A stretch of 64,000 nucleotides of DNA from Halisarca cf. caerulea (lineage: Eukaryota > Porifera > Demospongiae > Chondrillida > Halisarcidae). A model generated the notes under the pieces. It was not told the DNA's origin, made no database searches, and saw nothing but the letters and a program-made list of their open reading frames with translations. The stretch lies in NCBI GenBank assembly GCA_963170055.1, contig CAUJGJ010000434.1:3262617-3326616 (forward strand), given 5' to 3'. A program made the position numbers and the translations under genes. Of the stretch, positions 12,293 through 25,987 are shown one piece after another (within the stretch, counting starts at the first letter, position 1; every line of letters begins with the position of its first letter).

Positions 12293-13247
12293 GCTTACAG
12301 AATTCGCTTGAAAATAAGTGGCGCTTCCTCTCCAATATAAAAAGATTCCTGAAGTCCCAAATGAATCCCCTACAAGCATAACAAAACTATAATCAATAGT
12401 GATACAAAGAAATAATTATTCATAGCCTATTACATATGGGACAAGGACAAAATGGTTGCATTGCATCGCTTGAGAGGTGCATGTGCACTGATCCAGTGTT
12501 GCCATGGAATTCCAGCGGAGAGGCAGTGTATCACTACAGCTCTTAGTATACTTCATACTATATATTCTGTATAATATATATATCTCTGTTGTATCTTTAG
12601 ATTGTATTGTCAGTCTTTATGCACAGTGGAGTCCCCCCCCCATTCCAGACACTTGGGACCAGAAGGAACTTCCTGATTGCACCGGTTGTCCTCATTTCAG
12701 GGGTCGAAGATGTACTATGAAGCATAGTGAATCATTCCAGTGCCATGTGTCCTTATTTAGAGGTGTGGGCGATTCGTGGGTGCTGATCAGAGGGGAGCTC
12801 CTCTGTGGATCGATTCAGCTCTACAGGAAACACTGCTGTCCTATAAATGCTAGCAATGAACTGAATCTTGCAAAATGGGCCTTTTGTGGATTTCGCGGAT
12901 TGGAAACCATGCTCAAAAATTATTAAGCCTGCGAAAGTTCCGGCCAGGCTCTCATACAATGTGAAAACTTTGGCCAATCTCTTGTGTAATGATCAAAATG
13001 GCCGTCAAAAGAACAAGGGTCATTGAGAAGCGCCGTGGCAACTTAAGCTTACAGATCTTTTTTCTCTAATGGCTTTCACCTGTAAACAGATTAAGTTTAT
13101 ATCAAAATTAAAGGCTGAACAAAGGTAGGATCAAATATGGATCCATGAGAAATAGAAACCCTAAAAATCATGAAAATTGGCATTATTGCCCGTCTGCAAT
13201 TTCCATTGAGCAAAAGTTTAAGCATATATGTTATATATACATAAGAC

Positions 13248-14066
13248 ACCTTCGTGTCTGGTCTTTAGCGCGCCATGCTTTCTTTTGATCTTACTCTGGT
13301 GACTTCTACACTGATGGGAACTGTTGCTGGAGACTTATCTATATACAGAAAGAAAGTGGCAAATCTCTATCACACAAGAAACATACAAACTTCTCTATTT
13401 TGCAAGTAACGTGTGGTCCACTTAAACAACTACTGTTTTAGTGTCATTGCAAAGTACTCACTTCACACTGAACAGCAGCCATTTTCCTCACTCTCTCGCT
13501 CTCTGAACTCAAAACCTTGAAAATTCACATTCACTCTGTTCTTTTAGAGCAAGAATTGCCTTGGCTGACGCAAGACACGAAACAACATTTCCTCTGAACA
13601 AATGGATCAACAGCATTTTATAATTATAAGCAGGATGACAACACTTAATTCAGCAGGACAAATTCGCATCACAAATTAGAAAATTTATTCTGTAATCCGT
13701 CAGTTTGTACAATACAAGTGATCATTTACCTGAGAATCGGTGTCAGCCATCTTTAGAGGGTTGGTTCATCTCACCAACAACATGGGGCGATATCGGATGG
13801 GTGTATGAACCCGACTCTAACATATTCCTGTTCCTATGGACACAAACGTGGTAAGCAGTGCTTAGTTTCAACATTTTTCTGTCTCAAGGAGTACAAGTCC
13901 AACTCACCCATCAGTTGCTGGAACCTGCCGTGTCCAGGCACCAGACTTCTTCTCTTGGTCTTTGTGTTCAACGTCCAACTGGACTGGTCAAAGAGGAGAA
14001 GGTTAACATTGTACAGTGCAGTGCATCACTCACAGCATCTTTAGCACTTCTTCTTCAACACAGGAA
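13248..14066 (-). repeat. Exon cassette copy 3
   Basis: Islands as in the other cassettes. The microexon is at 13730-13750 (acceptor CTAAAG, donor GTAAAT). The QLDVEH-type exon is near 13905-13985, and the EEEVLKML island is near 14045-14065. Confidence 0.6.
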
Positions 14067-14301
14067 AACAAGTTCAGGAAATTCCCTGGAAAGCGTATAA
14101 TGCTTAAAAATTGCACAAACAGCAAATGTGGATACTATTAAATCAGTAAAACACACCTCATCAGTGCTGATAACAAAATTAATGGAGAACTCCCAGCTCA
14201 TCTCATGCACTGGGGAACAGACAGAAACAGCATAAAGACGAGCCTAATTGAAATTATGAATAACCCAAGCCAACCCAGCCAGGTGGTCTTGTGAGATCAG
14301 G

Positions 14302-14880
14302 GGGGCCTGTGTACCCCGTTGGAAAATCAAGGGCCCTGTGTACCCCGTTGGAAAATCAGGGAGCCCTGTATACCCTGTTGGAAAATCAGGGAGCCTTGTG
14401 TACCCCGTTGGAAAATTAGGGGGCCCTGTCCCATTGGAAAATTAGGGGGCCCTGTGTACCCCGTTGGAAAATCAGGGGGCCCTGTGTACCCCGTTGGAAG
14501 ATCAGGGGGCCCTGTGTACCCCGTTGGAAAATCAGGGGGCCCTGTGTACCCCGTTGGAAGATCAGGGGGCCCTGTGGGCCCTGTGTACCCCCGTTGGAAA
14601 ATCACGGGGCCCTGTGTACCCCATTGGAAAATCAGGGGGCCCTGTGTACCCCATTGGAAAATCAGGGGGCCCTGTATACCCCGTTGGAAAATCAGGGGGC
14701 CCTGTGTACCCCCGTTGGAAAATCAGGGGGCCCTGTGTACCCCATTGGAAAATCAGGGGGCCCTGTGTACCCCGTTGGAAAATCAGGGGGCCCTGTGTAC
14801 CCCATTGGAAAATCAGGGGGCCCTGTGTGTCCCGTTGGAAAATCAGGGGGTCCTGTGTACCCCAATGGAAAACCAGGTGA
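14302..14880. repeat. 30-bp minisatellite, unit 2
   Basis: About 19 copies of the 30-bp unit (CAGGGGGCCCTGTGTACCCC core). It is almost identical to the array at 23425-24003 in unit 3 and about half the length of the unit 1 array. Open frames over it on both strands are repeat artefacts. Confidence 0.9.
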
Positions 14881-15559
14881 CGGTATGTTGCCCCCCACAC
14901 ACTTGAGGCTACATAAGGTTGCATCAGAACAATGAACCCAAATCCGACCCTTTTGAGGGTGGCAGCAAAAAGTGACATCTCCCCCTCCCCACCCCCCTTC
15001 AAACAATGAAACAACTTGTCTACCTGGGAGTGCAATATATTAGTCAATATCTTTTATTATAGCATATTATAGTACCTCATGTCATTTAGCCATTTATATT
15101 ATTTTATATATCAAACATGCATATAGCATTCATGTTTAACACACATATTAGAGGCTAGTGGATATGCATTTTTTTACAGGAGGTTATGCATTGGAAGGTG
15201 AAGATGAAATTCAAATTTGAACTGCAGAACATTGAGGGAGGTCTGAAGAGACTAACTTTGCCCAGTAGTTGCTTATCTTAAATCAAATTCAAACATTATA
15301 TATCTAGATGGCAGCCTGGAAAAGATGTCCGCCTGAATGCCACACAAGTTGGAATTTAAATACTCTGATGTCAAGACCATAATACTGTTGGTGCTCCTCC
15401 ACCCTTAATCCACCAAAGGACATTCGAGTGCTGTTCCATGCAGTGCAGTTAAGTTGCCGATGCCATTTTAACGTATCGAATACACTAGGGAAATGATTTT
15501 TTTATGCTAAGTACAATCGATGTTTATTGGGTACCACTTTCGACGGCAAAATGTTTCAT

Positions 15560-15600
15560 CGCTGGTTGGGTAGTACTAAGCCCAACCCGTCGGCACACAC
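15560..15600. other. Conserved GGTTGGG...CCCAACC hairpin (units and older paralogue)
   Basis: A small inverted repeat, GGTTGGGTAGTACTA...CCCAACC. It occurs at corresponding places in unit 1 (about 6822-6851), unit 2 (here), unit 3 (about 24687-24712) and the older paralogue (about 42368-42393), within a conserved block starting TTATTGGGTACCACTTTCG. The flanks diverge more than the block itself, which hints at constraint on DNA or RNA. Function unknown. Confidence 0.45.
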
Positions 15601-16634
15601 TCCACACACACAACAACAGAACTCGAATGTCACGGGTGGAATACGAGTGGAGGAGACAGGAAAACTTAAATTGCACATTATTCTTTACGTGATAGGAATC
15701 CCTATTTCCTATCCTCAAGAACCAGATCCACAATTGTGTAAGCCTATGGCGGACATCTTCTCCAACTATTCCAGTTGAAACTGGTCATCTTGGGGGCAGC
15801 TTCCAAAGTTTACTTTACACATATCAGATTTACCATAATTAAACCCAAAATTCCAAGCAGTTCAAAAGTGAATTTCTTCTTCTAACCTTCAAAACTATCA
15901 TTGCATGAATTGGGAAAGGTACAAGACACTATACTAGGTGTATGCAGCAAGCACAAGCCAAGATCTTCACATCTACAGGGAAACGTCTTCAATTTGACCA
16001 TCTCTGAACAAGGAAAAGTTGGCCAGATGAGAAAGATGGCCACAATAGACAGATCCATTCCAAGATGTGGTGGTAACTGGACAGAATGTCCAGATGGGCA
16101 TTGTTGACAATGACTTATAGAGGCTTGAATTAGAGACGTTTCTCTGTTCTGGGATGGGTATCACTAGCTGAGACAAAGGAGAACTCGGGGAACTAATACC
16201 CCTATCCAAACATAATCAGGAAGGCTATCACAGGAATATTCTTACACAAGGGGCGAGGGCCACCATATTGAGCAGGCAGGTACTTAGTGTACAGTAAAAC
16301 CTCCACAATGCAGCACACCGTAGGGAGTAAATTTGTCACAAAACTACAGACTCTATAAGCTTCTTATTTGTTGCTGACTAGGAGTGTGGCTCTCAATACA
16401 ATCTGACACGGTGATTGTCCCAGAAAAAGGTGACAATCTTAGAATAAATGTTGGAATATCACAGTATCAGATCACAAAGGTTCTACTGTACAGCTAAAAT
16501 CACACATGATAGTTCAAAACTTCCGGTCACACAGTTGTAACAAAGAGAACTGTGTACACACTCTTTACATAGAGTGGCAACTGCAGATAGGTCCCCCAGG
16601 TTGGGGCAACACCTTACACAGCAACGCTCTAACG

Positions 16635-16886
16635 CAGTGGAACCTCCAACAGTGGACTCTTGAAAACAAGGACAGTAAGTGAACATCCCGTAGAATGAAC
16701 GGGGCTTTTGGTACTCAAATATTCCCTTCCTTACGGTAAATACTCAATCAAATTCTGCCTGTCCTCCAAAACGAGGGCAAAATCCTCCAAAAAGAGGGCA
16801 AATCCTCAACAAAATCAATGACACACCAACTGAATCAACCTTGTTTAGAATGTCCTCAAAATTGTCCTTTATTCTGAGGTTCAACT
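16635..16886. mobile_element. MITE-like element, unit 2 copy
   Basis: Same element and position within the unit as 7853-8104. It begins CAGTGGAACCTCC and ends GAGGTTCAACTG. Confidence 0.5.
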
Positions 16887-17256
16887 GCATTAGCATCACT
16901 CGCGTTCACACATTGACAATACACCTTAGCCAGTGAGTGAAATAACTGCATATTCTTTGTGGGTAATTTTTCAGCAGAACTAACATCATTTCAGACAACT
17001 ATAACGGTTTTTTACAAACATTACAACTCTGGTACACTTATACATGTCCATTTGTCTACCATGAATAGAATATATGGCAGGATTTTCTCACTAATTTCTC
17101 ACCAAATTTAGGTAAAGATGCTTGAATAAACATTTGAAAAAAAAGGATTGTGATTAACAAGTGAAACTCTTTCTGCAAATGTCCCCAACATGTAGAAAGC
17201 GCAAGTAATTTCTCTCACTGGCTTTGAAAGTGGAACACACAAATGTTGCACAGTTG

Positions 17257-17396
17257 TCACTTAGCTTCGGTCCACAGGTCTTGAGGCATTCCATTCACAG
17301 TGGGCATCTCTATTCACTCATGCAAGCAGGTGTGTTCGGTATACAAAATCATCAAACGGAAATGAAACTTCTTCATTTGCTCGTTCGTACTATCCT
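17257..17396 (-). pseudogene. Terminal exon of duplicated gene, unit 2 (interrupted)
   Basis: Near-identical to 8474-8613, with the same CTTTCTCAG acceptor, the same in-frame TGA and the same DLWTEAK-stop ending. Confidence 0.5.
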
Positions 17397-17590
17397 CTGA
17401 GAAAGGGAGAATGGAAGTACGGCTGGTTAACATTAAAGAGTGACGTTAACCTATTCTGATAATTAGTACATAATACAGTCACTGTGTATAATGCATAAAG
17501 ATTATACTATGTGGACTATATCTCCTCAGAAAATATAATTAACAGTTTCAGTATGTGCGTGTGTGCATGTGCGTGTGTGCGCATGTGTGT

Positions 17591-17622
<32 letters not shown>

Positions 17623-18603
17623 CAACTGTACACGCCCTAAAACATTACAAAAAATTGTGGTTGGGAAATAATTTCCAATGTTCCAAGAATGGTCGCTCAA
17701 TACAGGTAATTTTGTGTTATTTTCAACCAATTGCTCTGGTCATGGTCGCGTTTTACAGGTGGCGCATGTGGGACATGTCCAGATTTGTTATGATAACGCT
17801 CCTGAGTTTGCATAGTGATAAAACATTATTTTTCGGCGCCTACAAGTTATTAGTCACACATTTATCTCGTGATTTAGACTGATATTCGGGCGTATACGAA
17901 TACCAAATCCGCGTTTAGTGACGTTTTGTGTCGTCACGGTTGCTCTGTCACATGCTCGCTTGTGACTAAACTGAATGTTCTTCGGAATTTTAGTTTTTGG
18001 CTGGGTGATGCACGAGGGAACAAGCTAGAGGCAGTTTCTTGGTGCCAACTTTGAGCCATCTGGAGTATACAACTTTTCCATGTGGCAGCAAGAGAGCTTT
18101 TGTTCCTGTCCTAAGTTATAGGCGCTTGAAGTTTATCTTTTGAGGGCCAATATAACAGATGTCGGCTTTGGAGAGGAATTGTCTTTACTGCCGCATGGAA
18201 AAGTTAGTAAATGTTTTGCTATAGCGATTTATGTGCAAAAGTAGTCTTGAAAGCGTTCCTCCATCTATCACCCGAAGCGTTTCGCTTTGTAGTAGGGGTT
18301 AGTAAAACTTTAGTAGCTTCTGCGCGCTTGAAGCAGGTCTTTCAAAAGGGTAATCGTCGAAACGCTTATGTGTCTGCCTACATGTTAAGCCTACGTTTGA
18401 CGCTCTGAAGCTTCTGCAAGTTGAGAACAGAAGCTGTAAAAAAGACCGAAATTTTCACACCTTCGAATTAGCGCGGACATGTCCCACATGCGGGTTGTTC
18501 TTCAAAGGTAAAAATGTATTACTGAACGTCGGTGCCTAAAAATGTGGCCTTTGAAAAGAGGTGGTAGCTAGCTCATGGCAGTGGTCTCTCAAAACAGGTA
18601 CCA

Positions 18604-18650
<47 letters not shown>

Positions 18651-18786
18651 TATAAAATATATTATATATATTTATATGTATATACTATATCCCTAATGCC
18701 CATGTTCTATGGAAAGGAGGCATTGGTTGTGTTTAAGTTGTGTTTCCGATTCACCCAACATAACATATTATACACACAATAAATAT

Positions 18787-19590
18787 AACACACCTTCGTC
18801 TCTGGTCTTTAGCTGGCATAGATACCCCCTCTCAAGCAATGTCTGGCGACTTCTACTGATGGGAACTCCAGTACAAAGGAATGTTTAACTGCAGAAAGGG
18901 AAATTCTCCTGTTTTACTAGAAATGGAGCTAAGTCTAAATTCAAATGAAATATTGAGTATTTCTGTAACTATAATTTATGTCATCAGTGACCCACTCACT
19001 TCACACTAAACAGCAGCCATTTTCGTTCCTCTCTCGCTCTCTGAACTAATAACTTCAACATTTCCACTTAATTCACTGAGGTAACTGCTTGCAGAGCGAG
19101 AATTGCCTTGGCTGACACAGGCCCAGACATCACAGCTCCTCTAAACAAGCGGACAGACAGCATTTTCACATAGCGGAATGAAACAGCACGTACACCGTCA
19201 ACACACAAGTCACTATAAAAGTTGAAAAAATTCAGTGTATCAAAGGGCAACACAACATTGATCATTCATTTACCTTTCAAACAATGTCAGCCAGCTTTAG
19301 AGGTTTGGTTCATCCAACAACACACAGTGAAACGAGATTGCAGTATTGTTAAAATGTTCTTGTTCCTACAAATGTTGAAAAGACCTTCATTTAAACATCT
19401 TCACGTCCCGAGAAGTACAAGTCCAACTCACCCATCAGTTGCTAGAACCTGCCGTGTCCAGGCACCAGACTTCTTCTCTTGGTCTTTGTGTTCAATGTCC
19501 AACTGAACTGGTCAAAGATCGGAGAAGGTAAACATTGTACAACAAAGCACACAACTCACAACATCTTTAGCACTTCTTCTTCAACACAGA
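18787..19590 (-). repeat. Exon cassette copy 4
   Basis: Nearly identical to copy 2 (10003-10804), as expected from the recent duplication. Confidence 0.6.
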
Positions 19591-19604
19591 TAGGAATTGG
19601 TACA

Positions 19605-20610
19605 TCATCATCTGTCGTCATCGCGGACCAGTAAAAGCACCATCTGGTCATCATCTGTCATCATCTCGGACCAGTAAAAAGCACCATCTGGTTATCATCT
19701 GTCGCCATCTCGGACCAGTAAAAAGCACCATCTGGTCATCATCTGTTGTCATTTCCGACCAGTAAAAAGTACCATCTGGTCATCATCTATTGTCATCTCG
19801 GACCAGTAAAAAGCACTATCTCGCCATCATCTGTCGTCATCTCAGACCAGTAAAAAGAACCATCTAGACATCATCTGTCGTCATCTTGGACCAGTGAAAA
19901 AATGAACCATCTGGCCATCATCTGTCGTCATCTCCGACCAGTAAAAAGCACCATATGGCCATCATCTGTTGTCATCTCGCACCAGTGAAAAGCACCATTT
20001 GGTCATCATCTGTCATCATTTTGGACCAGTAAAAAGCACCATCTGGCAATCACCTGTCGCCATCTCGGACCAGTAAAAAGCACCATCTGGTCATCATCTG
20101 TTGTCATTTCCGACCAGTAAAAAGTACCATCTGGTCATCATCTCGGACCAGTAAAAAGTACCATCTGGTCATCATCTGTTGTCATCTCGGACCAGTAAAA
20201 AGCACTATCTCGCCATCATCTGTCGTCATCTCAGACCAGTAAAAAGAACAATCTAGACATCATCTGTCGTCATCTTGGACCAGTGAAAAAATGAACCATT
20301 TGGTCATCATCTGTCGTCATCTCCGACCAGTGAAAAGCACCATCTGGTCATCATCTGTCATCATTTCGGACCAGTAAAAAGCACCATCTGGCAATCACCT
20401 GTTGCCATCTTGGACCAGTAAAAAGCACCATCTGGTTATCATCTGTTGTCATTTCTGACCAGTAAAAAGTACCATCTGGTCATCATCTGTCGTCATCTTG
20501 GACCAGTGAAAAAAAAAGAACCATATAGTCATCATCTGTTGTCATCTCCGACCGGGAAAAAGCACCATGTGGCCATCATCCGTTGTAATCTTGGACGAAT
20601 AAAAAAAATA
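19605..20610. repeat. 44-bp minisatellite, unit 3 (expanded)
   Basis: Same 44-bp family, about 23 copies. An internal block has been duplicated relative to unit 2, seen as a repeated run of the same variant order. This accounts for most of the offset change from 8783 to 9128 between units. Confidence 0.85.
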
Positions 20611-21306
20611 TCATGTGGCCATCTTCGCACACAGAATTTTAGCTGAAATTTGTCAGCAGACCAGTAAAAATTGTAATCTGGCCATCATCTAGCATCATCT
20701 CAGATCGGTATAATAAGTACCACCTAATTATCGTCTACCATCATCTAAGACTGGATTTTAGATTAAAGTTATCCGGATATCATCTCGGACAGGACTTTTG
20801 ATGACAGTTGGCATAGTTGTCAGCATCATGCAGTAAAAGTATCATTTCACCATCAACATTAGATCTTCATGAGTTATAAGCAGACCAACCGGTACCAGTC
20901 GGAGGCTGCAATGGTGCCATCAATACATAGACACATTGCCTTCTACAGGAATGAGACAAATAACAGAAGGCAACATAACATACACACACTGCTACCGGTG
21001 TGTGCGCGTGTGAACACACAACCAACACAGCACTTGCATGGACGACTGTACGAATCAAGTTGGAACTACAAACAAAATTCTGAGCAGTCTGTTTGCAAAT
21101 GTGTCAATTATATATGCATGGCATGGCAGCATCTCTTTGAAATGCACACCGTATACATCATGGGAGCAGAGGAATTCAAGGTTTATGTGCAAGTGGTTGT
21201 ACCACCGTACATTGTGCAATATAAATAGGACGATACAACCTGCTATATCGCAGAGTGATACACACACACACACACACACGCACGCACGCATGCACGCACG
21301 CATGCA

Positions 21307-21355
<49 letters not shown>

Positions 21356-22369
21356 GCACGCACACACACACGCACGCACATGCACACACACACGCACATG
21401 CACACGCACACAGCTTACAGAATTCGCTTGAAAATAAGTGGCGCTTCCTCTCCAATATAAAAAGATTCCTGAAGTCCCAAATGAATCCCCTACAAGCATA
21501 ACAAAACTATAATCAATAGTGATACAAAGAAATAATTATTCATAGCCTATTACATATGGGACAAGGACAAAATGGTTGCATTGCATCGCTTGAGAGGTGC
21601 ATGTGCACTGATCCAGTGATGCCATGGAATTCCAGCGGAGAGGCAGTGTATCACTACAGCTCTTAGTATACTTCATACTATATATTCTGTATAATATATA
21701 TATCTCTGTTGTATCTTTAGATTGTATTGTCAGTCTTTATGCACAGTGGAGTCCCCCCCCCCCCATTCCGGACACTTGGGACCAGAAGGAACTTCCTGAT
21801 TGCACCGGTTGTCCTCATTTCAGGGGTCGAAGATGTACTATGAAGCATAGTGAATCATTCCAGTGCCATGTGTCCTTATTTAGAGGTGTGGGCGATTCGT
21901 GGGTGCTGATCAGAGGGGAGCTCCTCTGTGGATCGATTCAGCTCTACAGGAAACACTGCTGTCCTATAAATGCTAGCAATGAACTGAATCTTGCAAAATG
22001 GGCCTTTTGTGGATTTCGCGGATTGGAAACCATGCTCAAAAATTATTAAGCCTGCGAAAGTTCCGGCCAGGCTCTCATACAATGTGAAAACTTTGGCCAA
22101 TCTCTTGTGTAATGATCAAAATGGCCGTCAAAAGAACAAGGGTCATTGAGAAGCGCCGTGGCAACTTAAGCTTACAGATCTTTTTTCTCTAATGGCTTTC
22201 ACCTGTAAACAGATTAAGTTTATATCAAAATTAAAGGCTGAACAAAGGTAGGATCAAATATGGATCCATGAGAAATAGAAACCCTAAAAATCATGAAAAT
22301 TGGCATTATTGCCCGTCTGCAATTTCCATTGAGCAAAAGTTTAAGCATATATGTTATATATACATAAGA

Positions 22370-23189
22370 CACCTTCGTGTCTGGTCTTTAGCGCGCCATG
22401 CTTTCTTTTGATCTTACTCTGGTGACTTCTACACTGATGGGAACTGTTGCTGGAGACTTATCTATATACAGAAAGAAAGTGGCAAATCTCTATCACACAA
22501 GAAACATACAAACTTCTCTATTTTGCAAGTAACGTGTGGTCCACTTAAACAACTACTGTTTTAGTGTCATTGCAAAGTACTCACTTCACACTGAACAGCA
22601 GCCATTTTCCTCACTCTCTCGCTCTCTGAACTCAAAACCTTGAAAATTCACATTCACTCTGTTCTTTTAGAGCAAGAATTGCCTTGGCTGACGCAAGACA
22701 CGAAACAACATTTCCTCTGAACAAATGGATCAACAGCATTTTATAATTATAAGCAGGATGACAACACTTAATTCAGCAGGACAAATTCGCATCACAAATT
22801 AGAAAATTTATTCTGTAATCCGTCAGTTTGTACAATACAAGTGATCATTTACCTGAGAATCGGTGTCAGCCATCTTTAGAGGGTTGGTTCATCTCACCAA
22901 CAACATGGGGCGATATCGGATGGGTGTATGAACCCGACTCTAACATATTCCTGTTCCTATGGACACAAACGTGGTAAGCAGTGCTTAGTTTCAACATTTT
23001 TCTGTCTCAAGGAGTACAAGTCCAACTCACCCATCAGTTGCTGGAACCTGCCGTGTCCAGGCACCAGACTTCTTCTCTTGGTCTTTGTGTTCAACGTCCA
23101 ACTGGACTGGTCAAAGAGGAGAAGGTTAACATTGTACAGTGCAGTGCATCACTCACAGCATCTTTAGCACTTCTTCTTCAACACAGGAA
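22370..23189 (-). repeat. Exon cassette copy 5
   Basis: Nearly identical to copy 3 (13248-14066). Confidence 0.6.
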
Positions 23190-23424
23190 AACAAGTTCAG
23201 GAAATTCCCTGGAAAGCGTATAATGCTTAAAAATTGCACAAACGGCAAATGTGGATACTATTAAATCAGTAAAATACACCTCATCAGTGCTGATAACAAA
23301 ATTAATGGAGAACTCCCAGCTCATCTCATGCACTGGGGAACAGACAGAAACAGCATAAAGACGAGCCAAATTGAAATTATGAATAACCCAAGCCAACCCA
23401 GCCAGGTGGTCTTGTGAGATCAGG

Positions 23425-24003
23425 GGGGCCTGTGTACCCCGTTGGAAAATCAAGGGCCCTGTGTACCCCGTTGGAAAATCAGGGAGCCCTGTATACCCTG
23501 TTGGAAAATCAGGGAGCCTTGTGTACCCCGTTGGAAAATTAGGGGGCCCTGTCCCATTGGAAAATTAGGGGGCCCTGTGTACCCCGTTGGAAAATCAGGG
23601 GGCCCTGTGTACCCCGTTGGAAGATCAGGGGGCCCTGTGTACCCCGTTGGAAAATCAGGGGGCCCTGTGTACCCCGTTGGAAGATCAGGGGGCCCTGTGG
23701 GCCCTGTGTACCCCCGTTGGAAAATCACGGGGCCCTGTGTACCCCATTGGAAAATCAGGGGGCCCTGTGTACCCCATTGGAAAATCAGGGGGCCCTGTAT
23801 ACCCCGTTGGAAAATCAGGGGGCCCTGTGTACCCCCGTTGGAAAATCAGGGGGCCCTGTGTACCCCATTGGAAAATCAGGGGGCCCTGTGTACCCCGTTG
23901 GAAAATCAGGGGGCCCTGTGTACCCCATTGGAAAATCAGGGGGCCCTGTGTGTCCCGTTGGAAAATCAGGGGGTCCTGTGTACCCCAATGGAAAACCAGG
24001 TGA
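23425..24003. repeat. 30-bp minisatellite, unit 3
   Basis: Same array as 14302-14880, essentially base for base, including the shortened GTCCCATTGG member and the GGCCCTGTGGGCCCTG doublet. This supports a very recent duplication. Confidence 0.9.
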
Positions 24004-25752
24004 CGGTATGTTGCCCCCCACACACTTGAGGCTACATAAGGTTGCATCAGAACAATGAACCCAAATCCGACCCTTTTGAGGGTGGCAGCAAAAAGTGACA
24101 TCTCCCCCTCCCCACCCCCCTTCAAACAATGAAACAACTTGTCTACCTGGGAGTGCAATATATTAGTCAATATCTTTTATTATAGCATATTATAGTACCT
24201 CATGTCATTTAGCCATTTATATTATTTTATATATCAAACATGCATATAGCATTCATGTTTAACACACATATTAGAGGCTAGTGGATATGCATTTTTTTAC
24301 AGGAGGTTATGCATTGGAAGGTGAAGATGAAATTCAAATTTGAACTGCAGAACATTGAGGGAGGTCTGAAGAGACTAACTTTGCCCAGTAGTTGCTTATC
24401 TTAAATCAAATTCAAACATTATATATCTAGATGGCAGCCTGGAAAAGATGTCCGCCTGAATGCCACACAAGTTGGAATTTAAATACTCTGATGTCAAGAC
24501 CATAATACTGTTGGTGCTCCTCCACCCTTAATCCACCAAAGGACATTCGAGTGCTGTTCCATGCAGTGCAGTTAAGTTGCCGATGCCATTTTAACGTATC
24601 GAATACACTAGGGAAATGATTTTTTTATGCTAAGTACAATCGATGTTTATTGGGTACCACTTTCGACGGCAAAATGTTTCATCGCTGGTTGGGTAGTACT
24701 AAGCCCAACCCGTCGGCACACACTCCACACACACAACAACAGAACTCGAATGTCACGGGTGGAAGATGAGTGGAGGAGACAGGAAAATTTTAAATTGCAC
24801 ATTTTTCTTCAGGTGACAGGAATCCCTATTTCCTATCCTCAAGAACCAGATCCATAATTGTGTAAGCCTATGGCGGACATCTTCTCCAACTATTCCAGTT
24901 GAAACTGGTCATCTTGGGGGCAGCTTCCAAAGCTTACTTTACACATATCAGATTTACCATAATTAAACTCAAAATTCCAAGCAGTTCAAAAGTGAATTTC
25001 TTCTTCTAACCTTCAAAACTATCTGTGCATGAATTGGGAAAGGTACAAGACACTATACTAGGTGTATGCAGCAAGCACAAGCCAAGATCTTCACATCTGC
25101 AGGGAAACGTCTTTAATTTGACCATCTAGGAACAAGGAAAAGTTGGCCAGATGAGAAAGATGGCCACAATAGACAGGTCCATTCCAAGATGTGGTGGTAA
25201 CTGGACAGAATGGCCGATGAACATTGTTGACAATGACTTATAGAGGCTTGAATTAGAGACGTTTCTCTGTTCTGGGATGGGTGGCACTAGCTGAGACAAA
25301 GGAGAACTCGGGGAACTAATACAACCCATTCAAACATAATTAGGAAGAATATCACAGGAATATTTTTGCACAAAAGGCGAGGGCCACTACAGTGAGCAGG
25401 CAGGTATTTACTGTACAGCAGAACCTCCACAATGCAGCACACTGTAGGGAGTAAATTTGTCACAAAACTACAAACTCTAAGCTTCTTAATTGTTGACTTG
25501 GAGTGTGGCTCTCAATACAATTCAACACAGTGATCGTCCCAGAAAAAGGTGACAATCTTAGAATAAATGTTGGATTATCACAGTATCAGATCACAAAGGT
25601 TCTACTGTACAGCTAAAATCACACCTGATAGCTCAAAACTTCTGGTCACACAGTTGTAACAAAGGAGAACTGTGTACACACTCTTTACTTAGAGTGGCAA
25701 CTGCAGATAGGTCCCCCAGGTGGTGGCAACACTCTACACAGCAACGCACTAG

Positions 25753-25987
25753 CACACTTGAACCTCCAACAGTGGACTCTTGAAAACGAGGACAATAAGC
25801 GAACAACATCCCATAGGATATGAAAAAGGCTTTTAGTACTCAAATATTTCCTTATGGTAACTGTGGATAATCAAATTCTGTTGGTGTCTTCAAAATAGAG
25901 GGCAAAAGCCTCAAAAAATGACAACAACTGCATCAATCTTGTTTGGAATATCCTCAAAGATGTCTTTCATTATGAGGTTCAACTGCA
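25753..25987. mobile_element. MITE-like element, unit 3 copy (diverged)
   Basis: Diverged copy of the element at 7853-8104. The left end reads ACTTGAACCTCC and the right end GAGGTTCAACTG. Confidence 0.4.

Larger units (their letters stand above)
10803..19590. repeat. Tandem unit 2 of about 8.8 kb (chimeric copy)
   Basis: Same landmark order as unit 1. The part from 10.8 to about 15.64 kb is nearly identical to unit 3 (offset about 9120-9128) and diverged from unit 1. The part from about 15.81 to 19.6 kb is nearly identical to unit 1 and diverged from unit 3. This Q5'-P3' structure is what one unequal crossover between two diverged neighbouring copies would give. See the finding on the switch point. 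Confidence 0.85.
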
